Of a DNA stretch of 64,000 nt, positions 32,074-43,531 are shown in pieces. The position numbers and the translations under genes are program-made. The DNA is taken from the NCBI RefSeq assembly GCF_001517105.1, contig NZ_LPVF01000014.1:1-64000 (forward strand), given 5' to 3'. The DNA is from Bacillus halotolerans. GTDB taxonomy: Bacteria > Bacillota > Bacilli > Bacillales > Bacillaceae. The stretch's first letter is position 1. Each line of letters starts with the position of its first letter. A model generated the notes under the pieces. That model saw nothing but the letters and a program-made list of their open reading frames with translations, searched no databases and was not told where the DNA came from.

Positions 32074-35000
32074 TTATTCAACCGGAACCATGTCCTCAGT
32101 CGGCTGAACATTTGAAACAGGTTTTACTTTTCGGTATTTCATCATTCCAGTACCAGCCGGAACAAGCTTACCGATGATAACATTCTCTTTCAAGCCGAGA
32201 AGTTCGTCACGCTTACCTTTGATCGCTGCGTCTGTAAGGACACGTGTTGTTTCCTGGAAGGAAGCAGCAGATAAGAATGAATCAGTTTCAAGAGAAGCTT
32301 TGGTAATACCGAGTAAGACAGGACGGCCTGTAGCAGGACGTTTGCCTTCCAGCAATACCTTTTTGTTCGCTTCAGTAAATTGGTGAATATCAAGTAATGA
32401 GCCAGGAAGCACATCAGTCTCACCGGCATCAATCACACGTACTTTGCGAAGCATTTGGCGAACCATTACTTCTACGTGTTTATCGCCGATTTCAACACCC
32501 TGCATACGGTAAACCTTTTGAACCTCATGAAGAAGATACTCTTGAACAGTAGTCAGGTCAGTCACTTTAAGAAGTTCTTTCGGATCGATTGAACCTTCTG
32601 TCAGCACTTGGCCTCGAGTAATTTTATCTCCTTCCGCTACTTTTAAGCGGGAGTTATATGGTGCCGTATAAGAGCGTGTTTCAACTGCGCCTTGAACCAC
32701 AATTTCCTGCTGTTTGTCGCGAACTTCATTGATTTCAACAACTGTACCGTCGATTTCGGTAATTGTTGCCTGACCTTTTGGATTACGCGCTTCGAAAAGC
32801 TCTTGGATACGCGGAAGACCCTGTGTGATATCGTCTCCTGCAACCCCGCCTGTATGGAATGTACGCATTGTTAACTGTGTACCAGGCTCACCGATTGATT
32901 GGGCAGCGATGATTCCAACTGCTTCTCCGACTTCTACATCGGTACCAGTCGCAAGGTTTCGGCCATAGCATCGTTTACATACACCATGAGGCGTATTACA
33001 TGTGAAGGCAGAACGGATCCACACTTCTTCAATGCCGGCTTCAACGATTTCAATCGCTTTATCTTCATCGATCAGTTCGTTTTCGTTTACAAGCACTTCA
33101 CCTGTTTCAGGGTGTTTCACTTGTTTTCTTGCAAAACGGCCGATTAAGCGTTCTTCTAAGCGCTCAATGATTTCAGTGCCTTCTCTAAGCGGTTGAGCAA
33201 GGATGCCTCGGTCAGTTCCGCAATCAGTTTCACGGATGATAACATCCTGTGCAACGTCAACAAGACGGCGTGTAAGGTAACCTGAGTCAGCAGTTTTAAG
33301 GGCGGTATCGGCAAGACCTTTACGCGCACCGTGAGTGGAGATAAAGTACTCCAATACTGTCAGACCTTCACGGAAACTAGATTTGATCGGTAACTCAATG
33401 ATACGTCCAGCCGGGTTGGCCATCAGACCGCGCATTCCGGCAAGCTGAGTAAAGTTAGACGCGTTACCACGGGCACCAGAGTCACTCATCATGTAGATCG
33501 GGTTGAGCTCATCAAGTGATTTCATCAGTTTGCCTTGGATAACGTCTTTTGCAGAACTCCAGATAGAGATAACTCTCTCATAGCGTTCTTCTTCAGTGAT
33601 CAGACCGCGGCGGAACTGCTTCATAACGTTATCAACTTTGCCTTGTGCTTCTTCAAGAATTTCTTGTTTATCATCAAGAACGACGATATCAGAAACCCCA
33701 ACTGTAATACCAGCTTTTGTTGAATATCTGAAACCTAGGTTTTTCATGCGGTCAAGCATTTTAGACGTTTCCGTAATGTGGAATCGTTTAAAGATTTCCG
33801 CGATGATTTTACCCAGAATACCTTTTTTAAATGGTGCATTGATTGGCTGCTGTGCGATGGCAGCTTTTACATCGGCACCTTTTTCTAAGAAGAAACGGTC
33901 AGGTGTTTTCTCTTCAATGTTGCTCTTCGTTGGTTCATTCATGTAAGGGAATGATTCTGGAAGAATTTCATTGAAGACCAGTTTACCGACAGTTGTAATT
34001 AACAATTTTGAGCGCTGCTCTTCGGTAAATGTCACGTTCTTAAGGGAGTTCGCTGCAACAGCCACTCTCGTATGAAGGTGAACATATCCGTTTTGATAAG
34101 CAAGAAGCGCTTCATCCGTATTCTTGAAGACCATACCTTCACCGACAGCACCAGCACGCTCCAGAGTCAGGTAATAGTTACCCAGTACCATATCCTGAGA
34201 CGGTGTAACAACCGGTTTACCATCTTTAGGGTTCAAGATGTTTTGAGCAGCAAGCATCAAGATGCGTGCTTCAGCTTGTGCTTCTGCAGATAATGGTACG
34301 TGAACCGCCATTTGGTCACCGTCAAAGTCAGCGTTATAAGCTGTACATACGAGCGGGTGAAGACGGATTGCGCGTCCTTCAACAAGTGTTGGTTCAAACG
34401 CTTGGATACCTAATCTGTGAAGCGTAGGGGCACGGTTCAGAAGGACCGGATGCTCCTTGATAACTGATTCTAGTACATCCCATACTTCAGGCTGTACGCG
34501 CTCAATTTTACGTTTCGCACTCTTAATGTTGTGAGCAAGACCCTTTTCAACAAGCTCTTTCATAACGAAAGGTTTGAAAAGTTCGAGCGCCATTTCCTTC
34601 GGTAATCCGCATTGGTACATTTTCAAATGAGGACCAACGACGATTACAGAACGTCCGGAGTAATCGACACGTTTACCAAGAAGGTTTTGACGGAAACGGC
34701 CTTGCTTCCCTTTCAGCATGTGAGAAAGAGATTTTAATGGTCTGTTACCAGGACCTGTTACAGGGCGTCCGCGACGGCCGTTGTCAATTAAAGCATCGAC
34801 AGCCTCTTGAAGCATACGCTTTTCGTTTTGAACGATAATGCTAGGCGCACCAAGGTCTAAAAGGCGTTTCAAACGATTGTTACGGTTGATGACACGACGA
34901 TAAAGGTCGTTCAAATCAGAAGTCGCAAAACGTCCGCCATCAAGCTGAACCATCGGTCTGAGCTCAGGAGGAATAACAGGAAGCACATCAAGGATCATCC

Positions 35001-35673
35001 AAGAAGGCTTGTTTCCTGAGTTACGGAAGGCTTCCAAAACTTCAAGGCGTTTGATCGCACGAGTACGACGCTGTCCTTGAGATGTTTTCAGCTCTTCTTT
35101 TAACATATCAACTTCTTTTACAAGATCGATATCTTGAAGAAGTTTATGAATCGCTTCCGCACCCATAGATGCTTGGAACTTATTACCGTACTTATCAAGA
35201 TACGCACGGTATTCCTTTTCTGATAGAAGCTGTTTCTTTTCAAGCGGTGTGTTTGCCGGATCAGTTACAACGTAAGAAGCAAAGTAAATAACTTCTTCCA
35301 GTGCACGAGGCGACATATCTAACACTAGACCCATACGGCTTGGGATACCTTTGAAATACCAAATGTGGGAAACTGGGGCAGCCAGTTCAATGTGCCCCAT
35401 TCTCTCACGACGGACTTTAGCCCGTGTTACTTCAACTCCGCAGCGGTCACAAACTACGCCTTTATAACGAACTCGCTTGTACTTCCCGCAATGACATTCC
35501 CAGTCCTTAGTCGGTCCGAAAATGCGTTCGCAGAATAGACCGTCCTTTTCAGGTTTTAACGTACGATAGTTTATCGTTTCAGGCTTTTTCACTTCACCAA
35601 AAGACCATGAACGGATTTTATCCGGTGAAGCAAGACCGATGTTCATATACTCAAAATTGTTCACATCTAGCAA
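32074..35673 (-). CDS. rpoC: RNA polymerase beta' subunit
   Basis: 1199 residues from the TTG at 35673, about eight bases after GGGAGG; this matches the known N-terminus [18 protein letters not shown]. The catalytic [12 protein letters not shown] loop binds the active-site magnesium, and an N-terminal zinc ribbon CHCGKYK…CDRCG is present. It follows rpoB by 61 bases. Confidence 0.98.
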   Translation of the reverse strand: MLDVNNFEYMNIGLASPDKIRSWSFGEVKKPETINYRTLKPEKDGLFCERIFGPTKDWECHCGKYKRVRYKGVVCDRCGVEVTRAKVRRERMGHIELAAPVSHIWYFKGIPSRMGLVLDMSPRALEEVIYFASYVVTDPANTPLEKKQLLSEKEYRAYLDKYGNKFQASMGAEAIHKLLQDIDLVKEVDMLKEELKTSQGQRRTRAIKRLEVLEAFRNSGNKPSWMILDVLPVIPPELRPMVQLDGGRFATSDLNDLYRRVINRNNRLKRLLDLGAPSIIVQNEKRMLQEAVDALIDNGRRGRPVTGPGNRPLKSLSHMLKGKQGRFRQNLLGKRVDYSGRSVIVVGPHLKMYQCGLPKEMALELFKPFVMKELVEKGLAHNIKSAKRKIERVQPEVWDVLESVIKEHPVLLNRAPTLHRLGIQAFEPTLVEGRAIRLHPLVCTAYNADFDGDQMAVHVPLSAEAQAEARILMLAAQNILNPKDGKPVVTPSQDMVLGNYYLTLERAGAVGEGMVFKNTDEALLAYQNGYVHLHTRVAVAANSLKNVTFTEEQRSKLLITTVGKLVFNEILPESFPYMNEPTKSNIEEKTPDRFFLEKGADVKAAIAQQPINAPFKKGILGKIIAEIFKRFHITETSKMLDRMKNLGFRYSTKAGITVGVSDIVVLDDKQEILEEAQGKVDNVMKQFRRGLITEEERYERVISIWSSAKDVIQGKLMKSLDELNPIYMMSDSGARGNASNFTQLAGMRGLMANPAGRIIELPIKSSFREGLTVLEYFISTHGARKGLADTALKTADSGYLTRRLVDVAQDVIIRETDCGTDRGILAQPLREGTEIIERLEERLIGRFARKQVKHPETGEVLVNENELIDEDKAIEIVEAGIEEVWIRSAFTCNTPHGVCKRCYGRNLATGTDVEVGEAVGIIAAQSIGEPGTQLTMRTFHTGGVAGDDITQGLPRIQELFEARNPKGQATITEIDGTVVEINEVRDKQQEIVVQGAVETRSYTAPYNSRLKVAEGDKITRGQVLTEGSIDPKELLKVTDLTTVQEYLLHEVQKVYRMQGVEIGDKHVEVMVRQMLRKVRVIDAGETDVLPGSLLDIHQFTEANKKVLLEGKRPATGRPVLLGITKASLETDSFLSAASFQETTRVLTDAAIKGKRDELLGLKENVIIGKLVPAGTGMMKYRKVKPVSNVQPTEDMVPVE

Positions 35674-35734
35674 GGGGCCTACCTCCCTTTTTATCTTCGG
35701 ATTAACCGATGTCACTTGCCTTTATAACTAGAGA

Positions 35735-38700
35735 TTATTCTTTTGTTACTACATCGCGTTCAACGTCTGCAGATGCTGTTTCTTCCGGCTCTTCATCACC
35801 TGATAACGCCAGGCCGTCAGCTTGTTTTGCATCTTCTTCGTCTTCTAAATCTCTCATTTCTATTTCTTCTTCATCGCTAGAAAGGATTTTCACATCCATA
35901 CCTAAACTTTGAAGTTCTTTAATTAATACTTTGAATGATTCCGGAACACCAGGTTCAGGAACGTTGTCGCCTTTAACGATGGCTTCGTATGTTTTCACAC
36001 GTCCAACCACGTCATCAGACTTAACAGTCAGAATCTCTTGAAGAGTGTAAGCTGCACCGTAAGCTTCAAGTGCCCAAACCTCCATCTCACCAAAACGCTG
36101 TCCGCCAAATTGAGCTTTACCGCCAAGAGGCTGCTGCGTAACAAGTGAGTAAGGACCTGTAGAGCGTGCATGAAGTTTATCGTCAACCATGTGAGCCAGT
36201 TTAATCATGTACATGATGCCGACAGATACACGGTTATCAAACGGCTCTCCGGTACGTCCGTCGTAAAGAACGGTTTTAGCGTCACGAGACATTCCGGCTT
36301 CTTCAAGTGTTTCCCAAACATCCTCTTCACGCGCTCCGTCAAATACCGGTGACGCAATGTGGATGCCAAGGTAACGAGCGGCCATACCCATATGAAGCTC
36401 TAATACCTGCCCGATATTCATACGTGATGGTACGCCCAGCGGGTTAAGCATGATATCAATTGGTGTGCCGTCAGGAAGATAAGGCATATCCTCTTCAGGA
36501 AGAATCTTAGAGATAACACCTTTGTTACCGTGACGACCGGCCATTTTATCCCCTTCAGAAATTTTACGTTTCTGAACGATATATACGCGTACTAACTGGT
36601 TTACACCTGGAGGAAGTTCGTCTCCGTCCTCACGGTTGAAGACTTTAACATCGTGAATAATTCCGCCGCCGCCGTGAGGCACACGAAGAGAAGTATCACG
36701 AACCTCGCGGGCTTTTTCACCAAAGATAGCGTGAAGAAGGCGTTCTTCTGCAGTAAGTTCTGTTACACCCTTAGGCGTTACTTTACCAACAAGAAGATCT
36801 CCGTCTTTTACTTCTGCCCCGATACGGATAATTCCGCGGTCATCAAGATTGCGAAGCGCATCTTCACCGACGTTCGGAATATCGCGAGTGATTTCTTCAG
36901 GCCCGAGTTTAGTATCACGTGCTTCTGATTCATATTCTTCAATGTGAATAGATGTATAAACATCATCTTTCACAAGACGTTCACTCATGATGATGGCATC
37001 CTCATAGTTGTAGCCATCCCATGTCATGAAGCCGACCATTACGTTACGGCCAAGCGCAAGTTCACCAAGCTCCATAGAAGGACCGTCAGCAAGGATTTCT
37101 CCTTTTACCACTTCATCGCCGACACTTACGATCGGACGCTGGTTGTAGCAAGTACCTTGGTTAGAGCGGACAAATTTCAGCAAGCTGTATTTATCCAGGT
37201 TTCCTTTTACTTTTTGACCGTCTACTTCTTCATAGCGGCGAACCCAAACGTTTTTCGCTTCTACACGTTCAACGATACCAGGGTGTTTACAAATCACAGC
37301 GGCACCAGAGTCTTTACCTGATACGTATTCCATACCAGTTCCTACAAATGGCGCTTCCGGCTGCATCAAAGGCACAGCCTGACGCTGCATGTTCGCTCCC
37401 ATTAGGGCACGGTTCGAGTCATCGTTTTCCAAGAACGGGATACATGCTGTCGCAGCAGATACTACCTGCTTAGGCGATACATCCATGTAATCAACACGGT
37501 TTCTAGGAACAACGGTGTTCTCTCCGCGGAAACGGGCTACAATGCTGTCATCCACAAACGCACCTTCGTCATCGAGTCGTGCATTTGCCTGAGCGACAAC
37601 GTAGTTATCTTCTTCATCAGCAGTTAAATAATCGATTCTTGGCGTCACTTTTCCTGTTTCAGGATCAACGCGGCGATATGGCGTTTCAATAAAGCCAAAA
37701 CGGTTTACTTTTGCATATGATGATAGCGAGTTGATCAAACCGATGTTCGGTCCCTCTGGCGTTTCAATCGGACACATACGGCCATAGTGGGAGTAGTGAA
37801 CGTCACGCACTTCCATTCCGGCACGCTCACGTGTCAATCCGCCCGGTCCAAGAGCCGACAGACGGCGCTTATGTGTTAATTCAGCAAGCGGGTTCGTCTG
37901 GTCCATGAATTGAGAAAGCTGAGAGCTTCCAAAGAACTCTTTAATGGATGCAATAACAGGACGAATATTGATCAGCTGCTGAGGTGTAATTGTATTCGTA
38001 TCTTGAATTGACATTCTCTCACGAACCACACGCTCCATACGGCTTAAACCGATACGGAATTGGTTCTGGAGAAGTTCACCTACAGAACGTAAACGGCGGT
38101 TTCCAAGATGGTCAATATCATCTGTGTCGCCTACTCCGTGCAGCAAGTTGAAGAAGTAGCTGATAGAAGAAATGATATCAGCAGGTGTAATGTTTTTAAT
38201 CTCTTCTTCAACGTAAGCATTGCCGATGACATTAATAACCTGTTCTCCTTCTTGATCAGTAGGAGCAAAGATTTTAATGGATTGAAGCGTTACTTCGTCC
38301 TCAACAACACCGCCGTTCGGATACAGCTTTCTGAAACCGATTCCGTTTTCTAAGTATGGCAGTACTTTATCAAGTGTTCTTCTATCAAGAATCTGACCTT
38401 TTTCAGCCAGGATTTCTCCTGTTTCAGGATCAACAAGCGTTTCAGCAAGTCTCTGATTAAAGAGGCGATTTTTAATATGAAGCTTTTTATTAATTTTATA
38501 GCGTCCTACATTGGCAAGATCGTATCGTTTCGGATCAAAGAAACGAGAATCAAGCAAGCTTTTCGCATTTTCCACTGTAGGCGGCTCTCCAGGACGGAGG
38601 CGCTCGTAGATTTCGAGCAGCGCTTTATCGCTGTTTTCTGTGTTATCTTTATCAAGCGTATTTCGCAGGTATTCGTTTTCTCCTACAAGATCAAGAATCT

Positions 38701-39316
38701 CTTGATCGGAGCCGAAGCCGAGAGCACGCAAAAGAACCGTAACCGGCAACTTACGTGTGCGATCAATGCGTACATAAACAACATCTTTCGCATCAGTTTC
38801 GTATTCTAACCATGCGCCACGGTTTGGAATGACAGTTGCGGTAAAACCTTTTTTACCGTTTTTGTCTACTTTACCACTGAAATATACACTTGGAGACCGA
38901 ACAAGCTGGGAAACAATAACGCGTTCCGCACCGTTAATGATAAAAGTACCTGTATCTGTCATAATAGGGAAATCCCCCATGAAGACATCTTGGTCTTTTA
39001 CCTCTCCAGTTTCTTTGTTAATTAAACGAACCTTCACTCTTAGCGGAGCTGAGTAAGTCACATCACGTTCTTTTGATTCCTCTACAGGATATTTAGGCTC
39101 CCCTAAACTGTAATCAATGAACTCAAGAGAGAGGTTACCAGTGAAATCCTCAATTGGCGATATGTCTTGAAACATCTCTCTAAGACCCTCATCAAGAAAC
39201 CACTGATAAGAAGAGGTTTGAATTTCAATGAGATTTGGTAATTCTAACACTTCGCTAATGCGAGCATAGCTTCTGCGCTGGCGGTGTCGTCCATACTGAA
39301 CTAGTTGACCTGTCAA
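35735..39316 (-). CDS. rpoB: RNA polymerase beta subunit
   Basis: 1193 residues from the TTG at 39316 ([16 protein letters not shown]), after GAGGGG; a GTG at 39325 overlaps that RBS. The rifampicin region [20 protein letters not shown] and [10 protein letters not shown] is wild type. The C-terminal tail is very acidic ([17 protein letters not shown]), as in the B. subtilis group. Confidence 0.98.
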   Translation of the reverse strand: MTGQLVQYGRHRQRRSYARISEVLELPNLIEIQTSSYQWFLDEGLREMFQDISPIEDFTGNLSLEFIDYSLGEPKYPVEESKERDVTYSAPLRVKVRLINKETGEVKDQDVFMGDFPIMTDTGTFIINGAERVIVSQLVRSPSVYFSGKVDKNGKKGFTATVIPNRGAWLEYETDAKDVVYVRIDRTRKLPVTVLLRALGFGSDQEILDLVGENEYLRNTLDKDNTENSDKALLEIYERLRPGEPPTVENAKSLLDSRFFDPKRYDLANVGRYKINKKLHIKNRLFNQRLAETLVDPETGEILAEKGQILDRRTLDKVLPYLENGIGFRKLYPNGGVVEDEVTLQSIKIFAPTDQEGEQVINVIGNAYVEEEIKNITPADIISSISYFFNLLHGVGDTDDIDHLGNRRLRSVGELLQNQFRIGLSRMERVVRERMSIQDTNTITPQQLINIRPVIASIKEFFGSSQLSQFMDQTNPLAELTHKRRLSALGPGGLTRERAGMEVRDVHYSHYGRMCPIETPEGPNIGLINSLSSYAKVNRFGFIETPYRRVDPETGKVTPRIDYLTADEEDNYVVAQANARLDDEGAFVDDSIVARFRGENTVVPRNRVDYMDVSPKQVVSAATACIPFLENDDSNRALMGANMQRQAVPLMQPEAPFVGTGMEYVSGKDSGAAVICKHPGIVERVEAKNVWVRRYEEVDGQKVKGNLDKYSLLKFVRSNQGTCYNQRPIVSVGDEVVKGEILADGPSMELGELALGRNVMVGFMTWDGYNYEDAIIMSERLVKDDVYTSIHIEEYESEARDTKLGPEEITRDIPNVGEDALRNLDDRGIIRIGAEVKDGDLLVGKVTPKGVTELTAEERLLHAIFGEKAREVRDTSLRVPHGGGGIIHDVKVFNREDGDELPPGVNQLVRVYIVQKRKISEGDKMAGRHGNKGVISKILPEEDMPYLPDGTPIDIMLNPLGVPSRMNIGQVLELHMGMAARYLGIHIASPVFDGAREEDVWETLEEAGMSRDAKTVLYDGRTGEPFDNRVSVGIMYMIKLAHMVDDKLHARSTGPYSLVTQQPLGGKAQFGGQRFGEMEVWALEAYGAAYTLQEILTVKSDDVVGRVKTYEAIVKGDNVPEPGVPESFKVLIKELQSLGMDVKILSSDEEEIEMRDLEDEEDAKQADGLALSGDEEPEETASADVERDVVTKE

Positions 39317-39540
39317 CTGATTCACCCCTCAAATCATGCGTATTATATGTGTAATAAGCATTTCTTCCAAAGAAAGAAAGAAAACACTTTTACAAGACAA
39401 AAGAAAAAAGGGTTTCTAATTAAGAAAACCACATCCAAAAACAAATACCGATTTTATTAGCATTTCCATACTTGTATAAATTATACATAGATATTGACAT
39501 TTCATCATATCAATCTAAATATATACATTGGCATTTTATA

Positions 39541-39569
39541 ATATTAACATAGCCAAAATACCGAGTCAA
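39541..39569 (-). promoter_or_regulatory. rpoB-rpoC promoter
   Basis: Minus strand TTGACT (39564-39569) and TAATAT (39541-39546), 17-base spacer. The -35 lies inside the last codons of rsmC. A leader of about 220 AT-rich bases separates it from rpoB, with no clear hairpin terminator. Confidence 0.7.
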
Positions 39570-40171
39570 ACTTTTTTTGCTTTTATGATATAATAGCCTT
39601 TCTTTTTTTGAACGACAGAAACTTCTTCGAACAGTTCCTCAAGCTTTTCAATGGCAGAAGGCGCACCTTGTTTTTTCTGTATGACGATCCACAATTCACC
39701 TGAAGCTTTTAAGTGTTCAGCGCTTTTCTCAAAGATAGCATGGACAACTTTTTTTCCGGCTCGGATTGGGGGATTTGTAAGAATAGAAGCAAATGTTTGA
39801 GCAGAGTCAACGTTTGAAAACAAATCGCTTTGGTAAATCTCAGCGTTTGTTATTCCGTTTTGTTCTGCATTTTCATTTGATAACTCTACGGCTCTTTCAT
39901 TAACATCAATCATGTGGATGGTCCGGTCTTTAAAGTCACTGGCCAGCGATAATCCAATCGGGCCATAGCCGCAGCCTACATCTAGAAAGCTGCCCTCAAC
40001 TTCAGGCTCTTCAAAAGATTCGACCAGCAGGCGCGAGCCAAAATCGACTTCCTTTTTAGAAAAAACACCGCTGTCGCTGGTAAACGTAAACTCCTTGTTT
40101 CGAAGCCTAAAAGACCATGTTTGTTTGTTGCTTTTTACTGAAGGTTTTTCTGAATAATAGTGCTCACTCAT
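39566..40171 (-). CDS. rsmC: YbxB, RsmC-like class I SAM methyltransferase
   Basis: 201 residues. Motif I is FLDVGCGYGPIGLSLA (about 61-76), motif II MIDVNERAVELS, and the catalytic motif ILTNPPIRAG (NPPI type, N2-guanine methylation of RNA). This corresponds to the small one-domain relatives of 16S rRNA m2G1207 methylase. RBS AAGGAGGTT. It follows rplL by about 90 bases. Confidence 0.9.
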   Translation of the reverse strand: MSEHYYSEKPSVKSNKQTWSFRLRNKEFTFTSDSGVFSKKEVDFGSRLLVESFEEPEVEGSFLDVGCGYGPIGLSLASDFKDRTIHMIDVNERAVELSNENAEQNGITNAEIYQSDLFSNVDSAQTFASILTNPPIRAGKKVVHAIFEKSAEHLKASGELWIVIQKKQGAPSAIEKLEELFEEVSVVQKKKGYYIIKAKKV

Positions 40172-40212
40172 TATTAGAACCTCCTTTTTTTCATAACTTA
40201 AAGAATGGCAAA

Positions 40213-40246
40213 GAAAAAGCCCGCCTCATAAAAGCGAGCTTCCCCT
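40213..40246 (-). terminator. terminator or attenuator after rplL
   Basis: Minus strand GGGGAAGCTCGCTTTTATGAGGCGGGCTTTTTCTTTG: stem AAGCTCGC/GCGGGCTT with a T run. It would lower readthrough into rsmC. Confidence 0.65.
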
Positions 40247-40261
40247 ACAGGCAAGTGAAGA

Positions 40262-40633
40262 TTACTTAACTTCTACAGAAGCGCCAACTTCTTCAAGTTT
40301 AGCTTTAAGCTCTTCAGCTTCTTCTTTAGCAATACCTTCTTTAAGTGGTTTTGGAGTGTTGTCAACAAGTTCTTTAGCTTCTTTCAAGCCAAGACCAGTG
40401 ATTTCACGTACAACTTTGATAACTTTGATTTTTTGAGAACCTGCACCAGCAAGGATAAGGTCGAATTCGCTTTGCTCTTCAGCAGCTCCGCCTGCAGCAG
40501 CTCCGCCAGCTACAGCTACAGGAGCAGCAGCAGTTACGCCAAATTCTTCTTCGATTGCTTTTACTAGGTCGTTCAATTCAAGTACAGTTGCTTCTTTAAC
40601 GGAAGCAATGATTTCTTCGATATTTAAAGCCAT
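40262..40633 (-). CDS. rplL: 50S ribosomal protein L7/L12
   Basis: 123 residues from the ATG at 40633 ([14 protein letters not shown]), after GGAGG. An Ala/Gly-rich hinge ([17 protein letters not shown], about 36-52) links the dimerisation helix to the factor-binding C-terminal domain. It forms the ribosomal stalk with L10. Confidence 0.98.
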
Positions 40634-40676
40634 TTGTAATTCCTCCATTTGTTTTGATTTTTAAAAACTGATTAGA

Positions 40677-41177
40677 TTAAGCGCCTTGTTCTTCCTTTTG
40701 ATCTGCCACAGCTTTTGCAGCAAGAGCAAGGTTGCGAACTGGAGCTTGAAGTACGCTAAGCAACATAGAAAGCAAGCCTTCGCGTGATGGAAGTTCAGCA
40801 AGAGCTTTCACTTCTTCAACAGTAGAAACTTTACCTTCGATAACGCCAGCTTTGATTTCAAGAGCTTCATGCTGTTTAGCAAACTCGTTAAGAACTTTAG
40901 CTGGAGCGACAACATCCTCAGTACTGAATGCAATTGCATTCGGTCCAGTTAAGACATCATTCAAACCATCAAGTTCAGCTTGTTCAACCGCACGGCGAGT
41001 CATTGTGTTTTTGTAAACTTTGAACTCAACGTTAGCTTCACGAAGCTGTTTACGAAGTTCTGTTACTTCAGAAACGTTAAGTCCGCGGTAATCAACGATG
41101 ATCGTTGATTTGCTTTCTTTTAATTTAGAAGCAATTTCTTCAACAACAACTTTTTTTGTTTCAATTGCGCTGCTCAT
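40677..41177 (-). CDS. rplJ: 50S ribosomal protein L10
   Basis: 166 residues, with the rRNA-binding N-terminal domain ([23 protein letters not shown]-like region) and C-terminal helices that hold L12 dimers. RBS AGGAGGTGT. A structured L10 leader with an attenuator lies upstream, and it is followed 28 bases later by the rplL RBS region. Confidence 0.98.
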   Translation of the reverse strand: MSSAIETKKVVVEEIASKLKESKSTIIVDYRGLNVSEVTELRKQLREANVEFKVYKNTMTRRAVEQAELDGLNDVLTGPNAIAFSTEDVVAPAKVLNEFAKQHEALEIKAGVIEGKVSTVEEVKALAELPSREGLLSMLLSVLQAPVRNLALAAKAVADQKEEQGA

Positions 41178-41204
41178 GGTTACACCTCCTGTAGATTCTT
41201 GTGT

Positions 41205-41397
41205 AACACTTATACCGTCAGGTGATCACGACTGAGAAACGGATTCCATATAAAAAGCCTCCATGAGACATGGAGGCTGTATATACAAGCATACGTAACG
41301 TAATAGCTGTGATAATATACACCTCGGTAGGATATTAAGCCGTTAAGCCCCTACTGTCTACGGTATAAATGATATATTATATTTTACAACATTTTGA
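41205..41397 (-). promoter_or_regulatory. L10 ribosomal protein leader with attenuator
   Basis: After the promoter, the minus strand contains GACAGTAGGGGCTTAACGGC and AATATCCTACCGAGGTG, the conserved L10-leader core. Then follows an intrinsic terminator at 41250-41278: AGCCTCCATG-TCT-CATGGAGGCTTTTTATATG. L10 bound to the leader is expected to favour this terminator. Identification rests on recalled consensus; structure was not computed. Confidence 0.8.
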
Positions 41398-41426
41398 ATC
41401 ATATCAGAATGTTGAATTCATGTCAA
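41398..41426 (-). promoter_or_regulatory. rplJ-rplL promoter
   Basis: Minus strand TTGACA (41421-41426) and TATGAT (41398-41403), 17-base spacer, starting just before the rplA stop region. Confidence 0.85.
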
Positions 41427-41428
41427 TA

Positions 41429-42127
41429 TTATTTTACGTTGAAAGTTGAAGCGTCTACTTTGACACCAGGTCCCATAGTAGAAGTGACAGCAACGTTTTT
41501 CACGTAAACACCTTTTGCTGCAGCAGGTTTTGCTTTCAGGATTGTATCATACATTGTTGTGAAGTTCTCAACAAGTTTTTCATCCTCGAAAGAAACTTTA
41601 CCGATAGGAACATGGATGTTTCCAGCTTTATCAACGCGGTATTCAACTTTACCAGCTTTGATTTCGCCGATTGCTTTTTCAACTTCGAAAGTAACTGTAC
41701 CAGTTTTAGGGTTAGGCATTAAACCTTTTGGTCCAAGCACACGACCGATTTTACCAACTTCACCCATCATGTCAGGTGTAGCTACGATTACATCGAAATC
41801 GAACCAGCCTTGTTGAATTTTGTTGATGTAGTCAGTATCTCCAACGTAATCTGCACCAGCAGCTTCAGCTTCTTTCGCTTTTTCGCCTTTTGCGAAAACG
41901 AGAACGCGCTGAGTTTTACCAGTTCCGTTTGGAAGCACAACTGCTCCGCGGATTTGCTGGTCGTTTTTACGAGGGTCAACCCCTAGACGGAATGCAACTT
42001 CAACTGTAGCGTCGAATTTAGCTGTGTTTGTTTTTTTAACGAGAGCTACTGCTTCAGAAACATCGTAAGCTTTCGCACGATCTACAAGCTTAGCAGCTTC
42101 TGCGTACTTTTTACCTTTTTTAGCCAT
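41429..42127 (-). CDS. rplA: 50S ribosomal protein L1
   Basis: 232 residues. Begins [21 protein letters not shown] and carries the L1 signature around [18 protein letters not shown]. It forms the mobile stalk at the E site and is a translational repressor in many bacteria. Two GTGGGAGG hairpins, before rplA and before rplK, may be its mRNA targets. Confidence 0.98.
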   Translation of the reverse strand: MAKKGKKYAEAAKLVDRAKAYDVSEAVALVKKTNTAKFDATVEVAFRLGVDPRKNDQQIRGAVVLPNGTGKTQRVLVFAKGEKAKEAEAAGADYVGDTDYINKIQQGWFDFDVIVATPDMMGEVGKIGRVLGPKGLMPNPKTGTVTFEVEKAIGEIKAGKVEYRVDKAGNIHVPIGKVSFEDEKLVENFTTMYDTILKAKPAAAKGVYVKNVAVTSTMGPGVKVDASTFNVK

Positions 42128-42146
42128 TTTAAAATTTCCTCCTTAT

Positions 42147-42172
42147 GTGGTTATAGCGGAATAACCTCCCAC
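42147..42172 (-). promoter_or_regulatory. putative L1-binding hairpin before rplA
   Basis: Minus strand CGTGGGAGGTTATTCCGCTATAACCACA: GTGG-GA-GGTTAT … ATAACCAC. It ends just before the rplA RBS AAGGAGG and resembles the element upstream of rplK. Confidence 0.5.
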
Positions 42173-42178
42173 GAATAA

Positions 42179-42208
42179 GGGTTGCGAACTTGTGAAAACT
42201 CGCAACCC
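42179..42208 (-). other. hairpin between rplK and rplA
   Basis: Minus strand GGGTTGCGA … TCGCAACCC, a nine-base perfect stem with a 12-base loop, not followed by a T run. Possible processing or transcript-stabilising element. Confidence 0.55.
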
Positions 42209-42221
42209 GACAAGAAACAAA

Positions 42222-42647
42222 TTAATCCTCGATTACAATACCCATACTGCGTGCAGTACCTTCAACCATGCGCATTGCCGCTTCAACGTCTGCTGCGTTT
42301 AAGTCAGGCATTTTCGTTTCAGCGATTTCGCGTACTTTATCGCGCTTAACGGTTGCCACTTTATTACGGTTTGGTTCACCAGAACCAGACTCAATTCCAG
42401 CTGCTTTTTTAAGCAATACTGCAGCAGGCGGAGTTTTTGTAATAAATGTAAATGAACGGTCTTCGTAAACCGAAATTTCAACAGGAATGATTAAACCAGC
42501 TTGGTCAGCTGTACGAGCGTTAAACTCCTTACAGAATCCCATGATATTAACACCGGCTTGACCTAGTGCAGGTCCAACTGGCGGCGCTGGGTTAGCTTTT
42601 CCAGCAGGAATTTGCAATTTTACAACTTTTACTACTTTTTTAGCCAC
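42222..42647 (-). CDS. rplK: 50S ribosomal protein L11
   Basis: 141 residues from the GTG at 42647, eight bases after [31 protein letters not shown] is the N-terminal proline-rich helix region; the C-terminal domain binds the GTPase-associated rRNA. In Bacillus L11 is needed for (p)ppGpp synthesis by Rel. Confidence 0.98.
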
Positions 42648-42673
42648 GAGACACACCTCCTTAAGTCCGTGAT

Positions 42674-42698
42674 GTGGTAATAGGGTAAACCCTCCCAC
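42674..42698 (-). promoter_or_regulatory. putative L1-binding hairpin before rplK
   Basis: Minus strand GTGGGAGGGTTTACCCTATTACCAC: GTGG-GA-GGGT-TTA-CCCT-ATTA-CCAC, a stem with an asymmetric internal loop as in L1 rRNA sites. It lies about 27 bases before the rplK start. Confidence 0.5.
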
Positions 42699-42773
42699 TC
42701 AAGGTTTCATTCTTTATATGAATGACGAAATATCAAGCTAGCTGCCTTGGATAAGTCCAAGACGTACCTTTGC

Positions 42774-42802
42774 TATATTATCATTTATATATAGCAATTT
42801 CA
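42774..42802 (-). promoter_or_regulatory. promoter of rplK-rplA
   Basis: Minus strand TTGAAA, 17-base spacer, TAATAT, just downstream of the nusG stop. Positions are read by eye and may be off by a base or two. Confidence 0.65.
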
Positions 42803-42814
42803 AGTTTTTTCACA

Positions 42815-43348
42815 TTACAATTTGTCGATCTGGGTAAATTCCAGCTCAACCGGCGTTTCACGGCCGAACATATTAACGAAAACTTTAACCTTGCTTTTAT
42901 CGTAGTCAATCTCTTCAATTGATCCCGTAAAGTTGGCAAAAGGTCCGTCTATCACTTTCACTGTCTCTTTTAATTCAAAGTCAATGTCAGTTTTGCGTTC
43001 GTCCATACCCATTCTCTTCAGAATGGTTTCTGCTTCGCCAGGAAGAAGCGCCGTCGGTTTTGAACCAGAGCCGGCAGAACCTACGAATCCAGTAACACCT
43101 GGTGTATTGCGGACAACATACCAAGAATCATCCGTCATTACGATTTCAACAAGGACGTAACCAGGGAATACTTTCTTTTTAACGACTTTTTTCTTGCCGT
43201 TTTTGATATCCGTCTCTTCTTCTTCAGGTACGACTACACGAAAAATCTTATCCTGCATCCCCATTGATTCAACACGTTTTTCCAAGTTGGCTTTTACTTT
43301 GTTCTCATAACCAGAGTACGTGTGAACAACATACCAATTCTTTTCCAT
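42815..43348 (-). CDS. nusG: transcription factor NusG
   Basis: 177 residues from the ATG at 43348 (MEKNWYVVHTYSGYENKVK). NGN domain first, then a C-terminal KOW motif around KVIDGPFANFTGSIEEID. It acts in pausing and termination in Bacillus. The strong SD GGGGAGGG is separated from the ATG by a perfect hairpin, which may present it at the right distance. Confidence 0.97.
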   Translation of the reverse strand: MEKNWYVVHTYSGYENKVKANLEKRVESMGMQDKIFRVVVPEEEETDIKNGKKKVVKKKVFPGYVLVEIVMTDDSWYVVRNTPGVTGFVGSAGSGSKPTALLPGEAETILKRMGMDERKTDIDFELKETVKVIDGPFANFTGSIEEIDYDKSKVKVFVNMFGRETPVELEFTQIDKL

Positions 43349-43355
43349 TCTCTTC

Positions 43356-43371
43356 AGGACTGTCCAGTCCT
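43356..43371 (-). other. hairpin between the SD and start codon of nusG
   Basis: Minus strand AGGACTG-GA-CAGTCCT. Upstream lies GGGGAGGGA and downstream GAAGAGAATG. Folding would shorten the SD-to-ATG gap to about nine bases. Confidence 0.55.
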
Positions 43372-43415
43372 TCCCTCCCCGCATTTGGTTTTAGTGTACT
43401 ACCATAACGCTTCAT

Positions 43416-43440
43416 GCAAAAAATAGGCGGTAAGCCTATG
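43416..43440 (-). terminator. second terminator between secE and nusG
   Basis: Minus strand ATAGGC-TTACC-GCCTATTTTTTGC; a short stem with T6, 25 bases after the first terminator. Confidence 0.6.
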
Positions 43441-43465
43441 ATAACTTTCATTTTTAACCCACAAT

Positions 43466-43489
43466 AAAAAACCCGCTGAACGGGTTTTG
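43466..43489 (-). terminator. terminator after secE
   Basis: Minus strand AAAACCCG-TTCAG-CGGGTTTTTTATT: clean stem and T run. Confidence 0.85.
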
Positions 43490-43531
43490 GCAAGTGATAT
43501 TATGATCTATTATAGCACGTATTGCTGATCA

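Noticed and set aside
38829-39056. Rifampicin- or streptomycin-type resistance changes in rpoB and rpsL
   Set aside because: The relevant motifs in RpoB and S12 read as wild type.
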